DNA of 64,000 nucleotides from Planctomyces sp. SH-PL62 (GTDB lineage: Bacteria > Planctomycetota > Planctomycetia > Isosphaerales > Isosphaeraceae). The DNA is taken from positions 5,642,001 through 5,706,000 of the forward strand of contig NZ_CP011273.1 of NCBI RefSeq assembly GCF_001610895.1, given 5' to 3'. Below the pieces are notes generated by a model that was not told the origin of the DNA, made no database searches, and was given only the letters and a program-made list of their open reading frames with translations. Below are positions 14,485-22,648 of this stretch, piece after piece; position 1 is the stretch's first letter, and each line of letters begins with the position of its first letter. A program made the position numbers and the translations under genes.

Positions 14485-16146
14485 TCAGGCGGCCAGGAGC
14501 CGGATCGACTGCTCGAAGTCGGGGATCAGGCGGGTCAATTCTTCTGGGGAGAGACGCCAGGGCTTGACCTCGGCGGCCTTTACCGGCCTGATCTTCCGGT
14601 CGTCAGCGACAAAATTGAGTGACTGGATAGCGTGCCGGAGGGGGTCGCGGACGATGAAAGGCCGGGAGAAGGATATCGTCATGCTGGCATAATCTTTCAT
14701 CTTGACTCCTTCGTCGAACGGCCCCGAACCTGGGGGGGGAGATTGAACTGTTCCTACTAAGGGTGCTCTCTCGCTTCCTCCCCTTACCCCCACGTCGATC
14801 GCCCCCGTTCCGCCCTTCGCCTCCTGCCGCTCAGCCTTCCTGCATCCTTCCCATCTGCTCCGATCCAGCATCTCCAGCAAGACGGGGCCGGCCTTCCACT
14901 TGCACGCCCGCCCTTTCCGCTTCTTCCCAGCCTCGTCGAATCTGGGGACGACGAAGGTGCTGTCCTGCCAATCGATCAGGCCCAGGTCGGACAGATAATC
15001 CCTTGTTTTCTTGAACCGATGGCAGTCGAAGGCGCGTTGGAGATCACTCGCCTGGTACAACCCCGTCCACAGGACCTTGAACCTTTTCACCGGGAGCGTG
15101 CCGTCCGCATTCATCCGGTCCGTGAAGAATTTCAGGAGGAGCAGGAAGGCGGCCACGTCCTCGGCGGTGACGACCGACCTGCCCGAGGTCTTCAATACGT
15201 GCGACTCCATCAGGGCGGCGGCGACCTTTCGGTAGTGGCCGTCCTCGGCGACTTGGGCGAGTTCGTCCTCGCTGATCAGTTTCCCGCCGATCGACCCCAC
15301 TGCTTTCGACCTCGACTGCTGGGACTGGACCTTGGCGGTGATCTTCTCGACGGACGCCACGGCTGGCGTCAGCGAGCGGAGTGTGGTGGTCAGCTTCCTG
15401 ATCCCGAACTCGTTCAGGACCGTCGTCCGCTTCCACTCGTCGAAGCGATCGACTTGACGGGGGATCTTCGCCAGGAGGCCCGCCGTGTAGTTCGAGATCC
15501 CGCCGTCGCCCCAGGTGATGACCGGCGGGAGGCCCTTGATCTCGCACATCTCGATGTCGAAGCCCTGGGCGAGCAGGTGGTCGTTCACGCTGCGTTCCAG
15601 GGCTTTGAGGCGTCTCTTGACGGGCTCAGCTTCGAGGTCGAACTTGTCGAGGATGAAGTAGCCGTGGCGGCCCCGTCCGTTGGTGCTGGGCTCGTGGTAT
15701 AGGCCGGGGAAGAAGTTCACCTTGAGGTACTCGGCCGCCGAGGCAGCCCCCCGCTGCGAACCCGAGGCGTGGCAGTCGATGTCGATGTTGACGAGGGCGT
15801 AACGGCACTTCGTCGAGCCGTTGGAGGTGTAGTAGTAGGTCTTCCTGCCGCCCCAGTGGTCGTCCAGCTTCGGGTTCGACAGGCGCTCGATGCGATACCA
15901 GTCGCCGTTTCGGAAAGCCTCCACGATCTCGTCGTTGGTGTTGCAGTGGACCGGTTTGGTCACCGGCTCCATGCGGGGGCCGACGGTTCGGACCTTCACC
16001 CCGAAGTCGATGGGGGAGATCTGGCACCGCAGCCACGCCGTCGGCCTCGATTTGTTTCGCAGCGACTTCAGATCGACGGATTTCCGGCGCTTTCGACGTT
16101 CCTCGGCCTTGTTTCCGATTTCGGTTGCGTAGATATGAGTGGACAA
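14485..16146 (-). CDS. Putative plasmid replication protein with primase-like (AEP) core
   Basis: A 553-residue protein from TTG 16146, with GAAGGA seven bases upstream. The first third contains YALVNIDIDCHASGS, GRGRHGYFILDKF and FDIEMCEIKG. These resemble the D-x-D, x-H and h-D motifs of archaeo-eukaryotic-type primases found in plasmid Rep proteins. A winged-helix-like region follows (RFKKTRDYLSDLGLIDWQDS). The gene lies 50 bp downstream of a ribbon-helix-helix gene with its own promoter, the usual layout of a copy-control repressor plus Rep. An initiator/primase of a planctomycete replicon is the best guess, resting on short motifs; no iterons were seen next to it. Confidence 0.45.
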   Translation of the reverse strand: MSTHIYATEIGNKAEERRKRRKSVDLKSLRNKSRPTAWLRCQISPIDFGVKVRTVGPRMEPVTKPVHCNTNDEIVEAFRNGDWYRIERLSNPKLDDHWGGRKTYYYTSNGSTKCRYALVNIDIDCHASGSQRGAASAAEYLKVNFFPGLYHEPSTNGRGRHGYFILDKFDLEAEPVKRRLKALERSVNDHLLAQGFDIEMCEIKGLPPVITWGDGGISNYTAGLLAKIPRQVDRFDEWKRTTVLNEFGIRKLTTTLRSLTPAVASVEKITAKVQSQQSRSKAVGSIGGKLISEDELAQVAEDGHYRKVAAALMESHVLKTSGRSVVTAEDVAAFLLLLKFFTDRMNADGTLPVKRFKVLWTGLYQASDLQRAFDCHRFKKTRDYLSDLGLIDWQDSTFVVPRFDEAGKKRKGRACKWKAGPVLLEMLDRSRWEGCRKAERQEAKGGTGAIDVGVRGGSERAPLVGTVQSPPPGSGPFDEGVKMKDYASMTISFSRPFIVRDPLRHAIQSLNFVADDRKIRPVKAAEVKPWRLSPEELTRLIPDFEQSIRLLAA

Positions 16147-16196
16147 TTTGGATTCCTTCCGGGCCGGGGCGGTTCAGCAGATCGCCCCGGCCCCTC

Positions 16197-16364
16197 CTAT
16201 TCTTCCCGCTGCCCGTAGGCCGCCATCAGCTCCCTCAGTACCTCTGATACGGACTTGTACCGATCCCGGCAACGCCGCTCGAAAGCGTCGAAGAGGGAGG
16301 GCTGCAAGACGAAGACGACCTGCTTGGTGAGCCGCTCGGCGTCGGAGTTCGATGTGCGTGCCAT
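16197..16364 (-). CDS. Ribbon-helix-helix (CopG-like) repressor
   Basis: A 55-residue protein from ATG 16364: MARTSNSDAERLTKQVVFVL continues as QPSLFDAFERRC and YKSVSEVLRELMAAYGQREE. A short beta strand (TKQVVFVL) followed by two helices is the MetJ/Arc/CopG fold, which dimerises and inserts the paired strand in the major groove. It is upstream of and co-directional with the primase-like gene, and a consensus promoter overlaps the start region. Copy-number or Rep repression is therefore the likely role. It is a small gene in a frame different from longer spurious frames over the same bases. Confidence 0.65.
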   Translation of the reverse strand: MARTSNSDAERLTKQVVFVLQPSLFDAFERRCRDRYKSVSEVLRELMAAYGQREE

Positions 16365-16370
16365 ACATGT

Positions 16371-16398
16371 ATTATAGTGCTATCAATCAGAATTCCAA
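16371..16398 (-). promoter_or_regulatory. Sigma70-type promoter for the RHH/replication operon
   Basis: On the minus strand TTGGAA (16398-16393) and TATAAT (16376-16371) are separated by 16 bases and lie just upstream of ATG 16364. The -10 is a perfect consensus in an otherwise GC-rich region. Confidence 0.55.
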
Positions 16399-16580
16399 CG
16401 AACTGTCTCTTCTTCTCGCCAGATTCCCCGCATGAAAGCCTCGCCGCTACGCCTGGCCCGGCACCGGGCGGCTCATGAACTCCACTTTCAGCTCGAAACT
16501 CTCCCTGGTCTCTATAGGTCTCGGTGGTGTCCTGAAACCGAAACCGGCAGACTACCGAACCCTCGATCCGTCATTCATGG

Positions 16581-16611
16581 TTATTGCGTGCGGTATTGTA
16601 TTATGCAATAA
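16581..16611. promoter_or_regulatory. AT-rich inverted repeat (operator candidate)
   Basis: TTATTGC (16581-16587) and GCAATAA (16605-16611) form a perfect 7-bp inverted repeat around an AT-rich centre, 75 bp upstream of the DUF6011-like gene. It sits in the 322-bp divergent region between that gene and the RHH gene. No other feature was seen there. Confidence 0.4.
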
Positions 16612-16686
16612 TTCCCCCCGTCGCCACCGGCGATGAGACGATGCTGCTCCACCCACAACGAAGCGGGCGATAACAAGGAGGTCGAG

Positions 16687-17277
16687 ATGCTCAACGAAGA
16701 GTGGGCCGTCATCCGACGGGATGCGGTCGAGATGTTCAATTCCCCCGTGGTGGAAGGGTTCAGGCGGAATTGCGTAAGGTACTTCGAGGGTGCCCTGGAG
16801 GGGAAGGGACCGTTCCGCCGCAGGCCGAACACATCGCTGAGGCTCATCTGCGATACGCCGGTCCCCACCAAACTGGTCGCCTACCCGTGCGGCACTGTCC
16901 GTCACGGCGAGTTCGTCCCACAGGTGGAAAAGCTCCATTGCGAGCTGTTGCAGGAGCGAACCAAGGTCGTTGACGGCATACAGGCGAGGAAGTTCACCAG
17001 GCGGTTGACCTTCACCCTCAAACCGGAGTGCGACTCGCTCGGCACCATCTACCCCAGCGCCATCGAGGACGCCCGAACCGCTCTCGGGGTGATGGCCGAC
17101 TTCATCTCGGACGCCCGAGCCGTCTTCGCCCGGTCGCACGACTACTGCTGTTGCTGCGGTAAGGGTCTGAGGGACGAGTCGTCCAGGGCACGTGGGGTCG
17201 GCCCGGAGTGCGTGCGAGTCCTCAACTGGCTGGCTTTCGAGAAGACCGAGGGGAACGCCTTGGTGAACGCCGTCTGA
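16687..17277 (+). CDS. Hypothetical protein with C-terminal DUF6011-like zinc finger
   Basis: A 196-residue protein from ATG 16687, chosen because AAGGAGG lies five bases upstream; an earlier ATG at 16633 lacks one. The C-terminus carries HDYCCCCGKGLRDESSRARG followed by VGPEC, matching the treble-clef-like DUF6011 pattern C-x-x-C-G-x-L-x-D-x-x-S-x-x-x-G-x-G-P-x-C. The N-terminal ~140 residues (RRDAVEMFNSPVVEGFRRNC, KLHCELLQERTKVVDG) are unrecognised. DUF6011 domains are frequent in phage and plasmid proteins. It diverges from the RHH/Rep genes, suggesting plasmid cargo. Confidence 0.65.
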   Translation: MLNEEWAVIRRDAVEMFNSPVVEGFRRNCVRYFEGALEGKGPFRRRPNTSLRLICDTPVPTKLVAYPCGTVRHGEFVPQVEKLHCELLQERTKVVDGIQARKFTRRLTFTLKPECDSLGTIYPSAIEDARTALGVMADFISDARAVFARSHDYCCCCGKGLRDESSRARGVGPECVRVLNWLAFEKTEGNALVNAV

Positions 17278-17339
17278 GCCCGAACGAGTCGTCGGGGCCG
17301 CCCCCTGCGGCCCCGCCGCTCGTCTTACGAACCCCTCCC

Positions 17340-17488
17340 ATGGTCTCCCGGTCGTCTATCACCCCGATACAACGTCACGGCTTTCGGTCTGAAGCGGCTG
17401 CATCCGTTCGACGGCCGCAATTAAGGCCGCATCCACGTCGCCCTCGTCGCCTGTGGCATGTGACGGACCGGCGACTTCGTGCGGCCTA
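17340..17488 (+). pseudogene. Decayed 5' fragment of an HDAC11-like deacetylase gene
   Basis: From ATG 17340 the bases align with the start of the gene at 21390: ATGGTC, then CGTCTA, ACGGC, TTCGACGGCCGCAA and CGCATCCACG all match in order across about 145 bp. The fragment contains in-frame stops and indels (for example TTAAGG where the intact gene has GTACCG). It is broken at TA 17487-17488 by two insertion sequences and resumes at 19579. It is a clear duplicate-and-decay relic. Confidence 0.8.
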
Positions 17489-18389
17489 GGTTCTGTCTGA
17501 CGGCTCGCAAGGCGTTACGATAGCGGCTTCCCCGAGGAGGCCGCGATGACGCGACGCTACGAGCTGAAGGACGAGGAGTTCGCCCTGATCGCCGACCTGC
17601 TCCCTCCGGTCGGGAGGCCGGGCGGGCGGTGGAACGACCACCGCACGACGCTCGACGGCGTCCTCTGGATCCTCCATACGGGCGCCCAGTGGCGGGAGCT
17701 GCCGGAGCGATACGGAAAGTGGAAGAGCGTCTACGACCGATTCAACCGCTGGGCCCGCGACGGCACGATCGACCGCATCCTGGAGCGGCTGCATCTCGAG
17801 CTGGACGCCTCGGGGCGGATCGACTTCGACCTCTGGTGCATCGACGGGACGTCCATCCGGGCCGGCCGCGCGGCCGCCGGGGCCGGGGGGGAAAAGGGGG
17901 ACGGCCGAGCCGGCCGACCACGCCCTCGGCCGCTCGCGCGGCGGCTTCGGGACGAAGCTGCACCTGGTCGTCGACTCCGGCGGCGTCCCGCTGTCGGCCG
18001 TCGTCACCGCGGGCCGGGCCCACGAGTCGAGGTCCCTGGAGCCGGCGCTCGAGGCGGTGCGGATCAAGCGGCCCGGCCGGGGCCGGCCGCGACGCCGGCC
18101 CCGCCGCCTGGCCGGCGACAAGGGGTATAGCTACAGACGCATCCGCCGCTACCTGCGACGGCGAGGGATCAAGGCGGTGATCCCGACCCGCAAGGACCAG
18201 CGGCGAAGCCCGACGTTCGACGCCGAGGCCTACCGCCGCCGCAACATCGTCGAGAGGTGCATCCTCTGGATGAAGGAGAACCGGCGGCTGGCGACGCGGT
18301 TCGAGAAGCTGGCGGTCAACTTCCTGGCCATGGTCAAGCTGGCCATGATCCGCCGTTGCTTTCGGCTCATCGAGCCGTCAGACAGAACC
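17489..18389 (+). mobile_element. IS5-family insertion sequence (IS427-like)
   Basis: A 901-bp element with perfect 19-bp inverted repeats, GGTTCTGTCTGACGGCTCG at 17489-17507 and its complement at 18371-18389, flanked by TA. It encodes a transposase in two frames. It is inserted in the HDAC-like pseudogene and abuts a second IS that uses the same TA. Confidence 0.9.
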
Positions 18390-18392
18390 TAG
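17546..18392 (+). CDS. IS5-family transposase in two frames (frameshift near 17885-17900)
   Basis: The first frame starts MTRRYELKDEEFALIADLLP at ATG 17546 (GAGGAGG upstream) and includes DGVLWILHTGAQWRELPERY and DLWCIDGTSIRAGRAAAGAG. The second continues as PADHALGRSRGGFGTKLHLV, then AGDKGYSYRRIRRYL and NIVERCILWMKENRRLATRF, carrying the remaining DDE motifs. The frames change at the run G7-A4-G5 (17885-17900) by +1. IS427-type elements often use slippage here, normally by -1, so a true mutation is also possible. The TAG stop (18390-18392) uses the flanking target TA and so lies just outside the IS. Confidence 0.8.
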
Positions 18393-19576
18393 TGGTCTAC
18401 CGCAGTAGATTCTGTGGGTAGAGTCGGGAGAGTTTTCGTCGCGCGTCGGCGACGCGAAGGCCCCACACCAGCTTGACTCCGAGCCGATTCCGTTCCGCCT
18501 CCCATGCACCGACCTCTCTTGCCGCGGACTCCTTGTCCGACAGCCGGCGGGCGAGGCATTGCCGGCTCAAGACGCTCAACTCGCACTCCGCCATGTTCAG
18601 CCAGCTGGCGTGCTTCGGCGTGAAGTGGAAATCCAGACGACGGGCCAGCCGCCACGCCTCGTCCGGCGGGTAGGTGGCGAACAGCGACCCGAACGCGTGC
18701 GTGTTCAGGTTGTCCAGCACCACCCTGATCACCTCCGCCTCCGGATACATCTCGTCGCAGAGATGTTTCATCTGGGCGGCGAAGTCCGGGATCGTCCGCC
18801 GATCCGTCACCGTGACGCGCCGACGGCCGGCCAGGGGCTCGACGATCACGAACAGGTTGGCCGTGCCGTGCCGCGTGTACTCGTAGTCCTGCTTCGCCGG
18901 CGACCCGGGCGCCGGCGGGATCGGCTCGGCGACGTCGCCCCGCAGCTCCTTGCTCGCCTCGTCGAAGCAGACCACCGGGCGGGCCTCGTCGTACGGCTCG
19001 GCGTACAATTCCAGCACGTCCTCCATGCGGTGGATGAACTCGCCGTCTACGCCCTTGGGGAGGCACCACGACTTCTTCTGCCACGGCTTGAGGTCGCTTT
19101 TTTGAGGACCCGGAGGACGGTGTCCTCCGAGACGCTCTCGACCACCTGGAGTTCGACCAGGCGGTCGGCGATCATCCGGGCGGTCCAGACGGCCCGGCCC
19201 TCGGGGACCGGGCTGCACGCCGTGGCGACGACGATCGCCTCGGCCTTGCCGTCGAGGACCGGCCTGGCGCCGGGGCGGGGCTTGTCGCGGAGGGCGGCCT
19301 CGAAGCCGCCGGCGGCGTACCGGCGGCGGACGTTGGCCACCGTGCCGATCGAGACGCCGACCTCGTCGGCGATCTCCTCGTCGGTGTCGCCGGCGTCGGC
19401 TCGGAGCAGGATCCGAGCTCGGTATCGCTGGCGACGGGTCAGCGAGCCCGCCTCCCACTGCTCCAGGGCGGCTCGTTCGTCATCCGTCAGCTCTACGACG
19501 TGTCGCTTCGCCATGTCACTCCTCCTAGCAAGCCAGGATAGCGAAAAGGCTGCCAAGATTCACTGCGTTCGACCAC
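18392..19576 (-). mobile_element. IS630-family insertion sequence with programmed frameshift
   Basis: An 1185-bp element whose ends, GTGGTCTACCGCAGT (from 18392) and the complement GTGGTCGAACGCAGT (from 19576), are imperfect inverted repeats. It is flanked by TA (18390-18391 and 19577-19578). The left TA is also the right target copy of the IS5 element, so the two are placed back to back at one target site. Confidence 0.87.
18397..19514 (-). CDS. IS630-family transposase expressed by -1 frameshift
   Basis: The first frame begins MAKRHVVELTDDERAALEQW at ATG 19514 and carries helix-turn-helix segments (DTDEEIADEVGVSIGTVANV). The second frame continues KSDLKPWQKKSWCLPKGVDG through VCFDEASKEL, RVVLDNLNTHAFG and HASWLNMAECELSVL, giving the three DDE motifs. 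They overlap at an A6G run near 19098-19104 (CAAAAAAG on the minus strand); a -1 shift there gives a continuous protein. This is a standard slippery sequence in IS630-family elements, so the gene is probably functional. The TAG stop lies inside the terminal repeat. Confidence 0.85.
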
Positions 19577-19578
19577 TA

Positions 19579-19725
19579 GTCCGGCGAGCCGCAAAGGGGT
19601 CACGCCGAACCTCTTCGGACGCTCCGACGACTCGACGTTCCGGCTTGAATTGTGGAGGTGACGGCGGTCACCCGTCCCCCCGCCTGGGCGATCGACCGGC
19701 GGATTATGCGGCCCATCGAAAAGCG
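19579..19725 (+). pseudogene. Continuation of the decayed HDAC11-like gene
   Basis: Beyond the two insertion sequences the similarity to the gene at 21390 resumes: GGTCACGCCGA, CGCTCCG, GTGGAGGTG, CCCCGCCTGGGCGATCGAC and CGGATTATGCGGCCCAT match the corresponding stretch around 21560-21690. It fades by about 19725. Together with 17340-17488 it shows one pseudogene interrupted at a single TA. Bases 19726-20019 hold no gene I can support. Confidence 0.75.
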
Positions 19726-20019
19726 AGCCGATCGGACGAAGTTCCGTGGCACGCCGGCCGACGAGAGCGTCCGGCAGGCTCGCAGCGGCGTCCTGGCCGA
19801 GTCGAGAGACGACGGGTCACGCCACCTGCGAATCCCCCGGCGGCGAGCCGTGAATCGTCTCGGCAGGTCGAGGTATCGACGACTTCGTTCCGCTCACCAT
19901 ACTGCGACGCCGGCCGCACGGTTATCCTGGCGGAGGCCGATACCGGCCGGGGCGGACGCACCCGGACGCCCCCCGCAGTCGGCCCCGACGAATTCGACGA
20001 AGCCCAAACGGAGGGGATG

Positions 20020-21213
20020 ATGCACGCCGTTAGGACGACCACGTTCGATGTCACGGATGTCGTGCGAGCGACCCGGCCCCTCGCCGAGGTCCCCTACAAG
20101 AAGGCCGTCGAGGCGTTGCTCACGAAGGGCCGACCCGATTGGGAAGACGACTGGGAGGACGACGAGGACGAATTCCCCGACGATCGTCCCGACCCGGGTC
20201 CGCCCCGCCCGGTGGAAGCCTGCTCCAGGTACGGCGGACGCCTGCTGGACAAGGTGGCGTTCCACCCGCTCGTCGCCGCCGCCCACCACGCCTTCATGGG
20301 CCACCGCCCGCTGCGACTGTCCCCGGACATGATCTGGCTGGCGATCTGCCAGGGTGCGGCGGACCACATCAACGCCCACGCAGAGGAGCTGCGGCCCCGA
20401 CTGGTCCGGCGTCCGGGCCGGGCGACGATCTCCATGCGGAGGGACGACTTCCTCAAGGGCTCGCCCGAGAACCCATGGCCCGAGGTCTTCGCCGAGTTCT
20501 CGGATCAGATCCGCTCGCAGATCGGGCCGTCGATCGAGCGGTTCGTGCCCGACTTCTCGACCACCGGCCCGGCGGAGAAGGCGGCCTCGGAAATCGTGCT
20601 GCTGGAGGCGTTGCAGTCCTACTTCGCCTACGAACTGCACAGCTTCTGCGGCATCCCGGCGGTCACGCTGGAGGGCACGCCCGAGGACTGGGAGGCCGTC
20701 GCCGAGCGGGCCGGGGCGTTCGCCGACCTCGGCCTGGGGTGGTGGCTCGACCCGCTGGGGCCGGTGCTCGACCAGTTCGCCCGTGCGGCCCGAGGCGAGG
20801 TGGACCGGCCGTTCTGGCGGTCGCTCTACAAGCTGCACGACGAAAGCGGCGGCCCGAAGATCACCGGCTGGCTCCTGGCCCTTTTCCCCTATCTGAAGGA
20901 CCGGGAGACGGGACGGGCCACGGTTCGGAACCCATGGCTGGCCGAGGAGGCGCAACGCATCGAGTTCGACGTGCTCGGAGAGGAGGACGAGGTGGCAGCC
21001 GAGCCGCAATACCTGCCGGACGGACCGACGATGGAGGAATTCCCCGGCGGGCTGTCGTCGGCCCCCCTACGCTGGGAGTGCCGGGATCGGGCGTTCGCCA
21101 TGGAGTTCCTGGGTGGCTTCGTCGGCGTGGCCCAGGACGACGAGACCCTCTCCCTCCGCCCGGAGATCGGCTGGGCGGTCCGGGAGGCGTCCGAGACGGA
21201 CCGCCCCGGATGA
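20020..21213 (+). CDS. DUF4419 family protein
   Basis: A 397-residue protein from ATG 20020, with CGGAGG five bases upstream. The block HPLVAAAHHAFMGHRPLRLS, then DMIWLAICQGAADHIN, and later FSTTGPAEKAASEIVLLEAL and LHSFCGIPAVTLEGTPEDWE, is characteristic of DUF4419, a family common in planctomycetes, myxobacteria and fungi with no established biochemical function. An acidic Asp/Glu-rich stretch follows the first 40 residues. It lies between a degraded and a better copy of an HDAC-like gene and has a GC-rich codon pattern native to this half. Confidence 0.85.
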   Translation: MHAVRTTTFDVTDVVRATRPLAEVPYKKAVEALLTKGRPDWEDDWEDDEDEFPDDRPDPGPPRPVEACSRYGGRLLDKVAFHPLVAAAHHAFMGHRPLRLSPDMIWLAICQGAADHINAHAEELRPRLVRRPGRATISMRRDDFLKGSPENPWPEVFAEFSDQIRSQIGPSIERFVPDFSTTGPAEKAASEIVLLEALQSYFAYELHSFCGIPAVTLEGTPEDWEAVAERAGAFADLGLGWWLDPLGPVLDQFARAARGEVDRPFWRSLYKLHDESGGPKITGWLLALFPYLKDRETGRATVRNPWLAEEAQRIEFDVLGEEDEVAAEPQYLPDGPTMEEFPGGLSSAPLRWECRDRAFAMEFLGGFVGVAQDDETLSLRPEIGWAVREASETDRPG

Positions 21214-21389
21214 CGGCATGGTTCCGCACGGGATCGCCGCCGTGACGGACCGCCGAGCGGCGAAGCCGCCCTGAGCGAAGCCCTCACCTCCGGCTTGGAG
21301 GGGCGACGTTTGATCCGACTTTCCGGCGTTCCGCCGATTCGAAACGTTCCGAGGGCGGCGGCCGCCCTCGGAGGACCCGAGGATCGAGC

Positions 21390-22316
21390 ATGGTCCCGAT
21401 CGTCTACTCCCCCCTCTACAACTTCACGGCGTTCGGCCTGGAGCGGCTCCACCCCTTCGACGGCCGCAAGTACCGCCGCATCCACGAGGCCCTCGTCGCC
21501 CGTGGCCTGCGGCGTCCCGGGGACTGCGTGCGGCCCCGCCCGATCACTCGGGCCGACCTCCTGAAGGTCCATGCCGAGGACTACCTGCGGTCGCTCCGGC
21601 GGCCCGACGTGCTGAGCGGCATCCTGGAGGTGCCGGTCGTCCGTCGGCTCCCCGCCTGGGCGATCGACTGGCGGATCTTGCGGCCGATGCGATACGCCAC
21701 GGGCGGGGCGCTCCTGGCGTGCCGTCTGGCCCTGGAGCACGGGATCGCCGTCAACCTCGGCGGCGGCTTCCACCATGCCGCCTCGGACCGGGGCGGCGGG
21801 TTCTGCGTCTACGCCGACGTGCCCCTGGCCGTGAAAATCCTCCACGACGAGGGGAAGGTCGGTCGGGTGCTGGTCGTGGACCTGGACGCCCACCAGGGCG
21901 ACGGCACCGCCGCCGTGTTCCAGGGCTGGGACTGGGCCTCGATCTACGACCTGTACGAGCGGGACATCTTCCCGTTCCCGAGGCAGTCGGAGGACTACCC
22001 CGTGCCGGTCGACGCCGGCCTGGCGGGCTCCGAATACTTATGGATCATCCGGGAGTCCCTGCCCGCCGTCCTCGACGAGGTCCGGCCGGATCTGGTCGTC
22101 TACAACGCCGGATCGGACCCGTAAGAGGGCGATCCGTTGGCCCACTACCGCCTGACGGGGGGTGACCTGGCCGAGCGTGACCTGCTGGTCGCCACGGAGG
22201 TCCGGGAGCGGGGCGTCCCGCTGGCGATGGTCCTCTCGGGCGGCTACTCGTCCGAGTCGTGGAAGATCCACGCCGACGCCATCGAGGGCATCCTGACGAG
22301 GTTCGACCGGCGTTGA
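21390..22316 (+). pseudogene. HDAC11-like histone deacetylase superfamily gene with in-frame stop
   Basis: The frame from ATG 21390 encodes 244 residues to TAA 22122-22124, then continues in the same frame for 63 more codons to TGA 22316. Class IV deacetylase hallmarks are present: HPFDGRKYRRIHEAL, NLGGGFHHA, VDLDAHQGDGTA, NAGSDP-stop-EGDPLAHYRLT and VLSGGYSSESW. The stop replaces the residue between GSDP and EGDPL, where the family has Tyr, so a TAC or TAT became TAA. Metal ligands (Asp-x-His, and the second Asp in GSDP) precede the stop, but the final conserved segment is lost. It may be a recent nonsense mutation, a sequencing error or read-through. Confidence 0.75.
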
Positions 22317-22367
22317 GGGGGGCCTCATCTCCCGAAGAGGCCCTCCGTCCGCATTCCGAAGGAGAGA

Positions 22368-22438
22368 TCTGGGGGCAGGGCTCGAACCTGCGTCCAGTCG
22401 GTCCAGACTCGACCGCTCTACCATCGAGCTACCCCGGA
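22368..22438 (-). tRNA. tRNA-Gln (anticodon CTG), slightly irregular
   Basis: On the minus strand a 71-base cloverleaf can be drawn. The D-arm is GCTC/GAGC, the anticodon loop GTCTGGA gives CTG (Gln, codon CAG), and the T-arm is GCAGG-TTCGAGC-CCTGC. The acceptor stem TCCGGGG/CCCCAGA has one C-A mismatch, and the anticodon stem GTCGA/CCGAC has one A-C mismatch. No CCA is encoded. It is functional-looking but imperfect, so a transferred or decaying copy is possible. Confidence 0.7.
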
Positions 22439-22648
22439 CGTGGCTTCACGACCCCAGCGGGACCGGTGGCGTCTTCCCCGAAAAGCATCCCAGTCTGCGG
22501 AGAACCAGGGCAAGCCCCGGAGTCCCCAACTCGATCCCGTTGGGCCAGTTCGGGCGTCGGGCGGAAGGCGTGGACCGTGCGGCCGGGCTTCGGGCTGCTA
22601 AGTCGTTCAGCGCCGGGTTCACCCCGTGCCGGCGACATACCTCCTCGG

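Noticed and set aside
14205-14567. 120-residue plus-strand frame after the last leader motif
   Set aside because: It overlaps the 3' end of the minus-strand primase-like gene and has an irregular composition; TTG start only.
16520-16545. A further minus-strand GACACCACCGAG match
   Set aside because: It is similar to the leader motif, but no hairpin or plausible gene follows; left out of the family count.
18559-20019. Long plus-strand frame running into the DUF4419 gene
   Set aside because: It is the antisense of the IS630 transposase plus the pseudogene; the real start is the ATG at 20020 with a clear ribosome-binding site.
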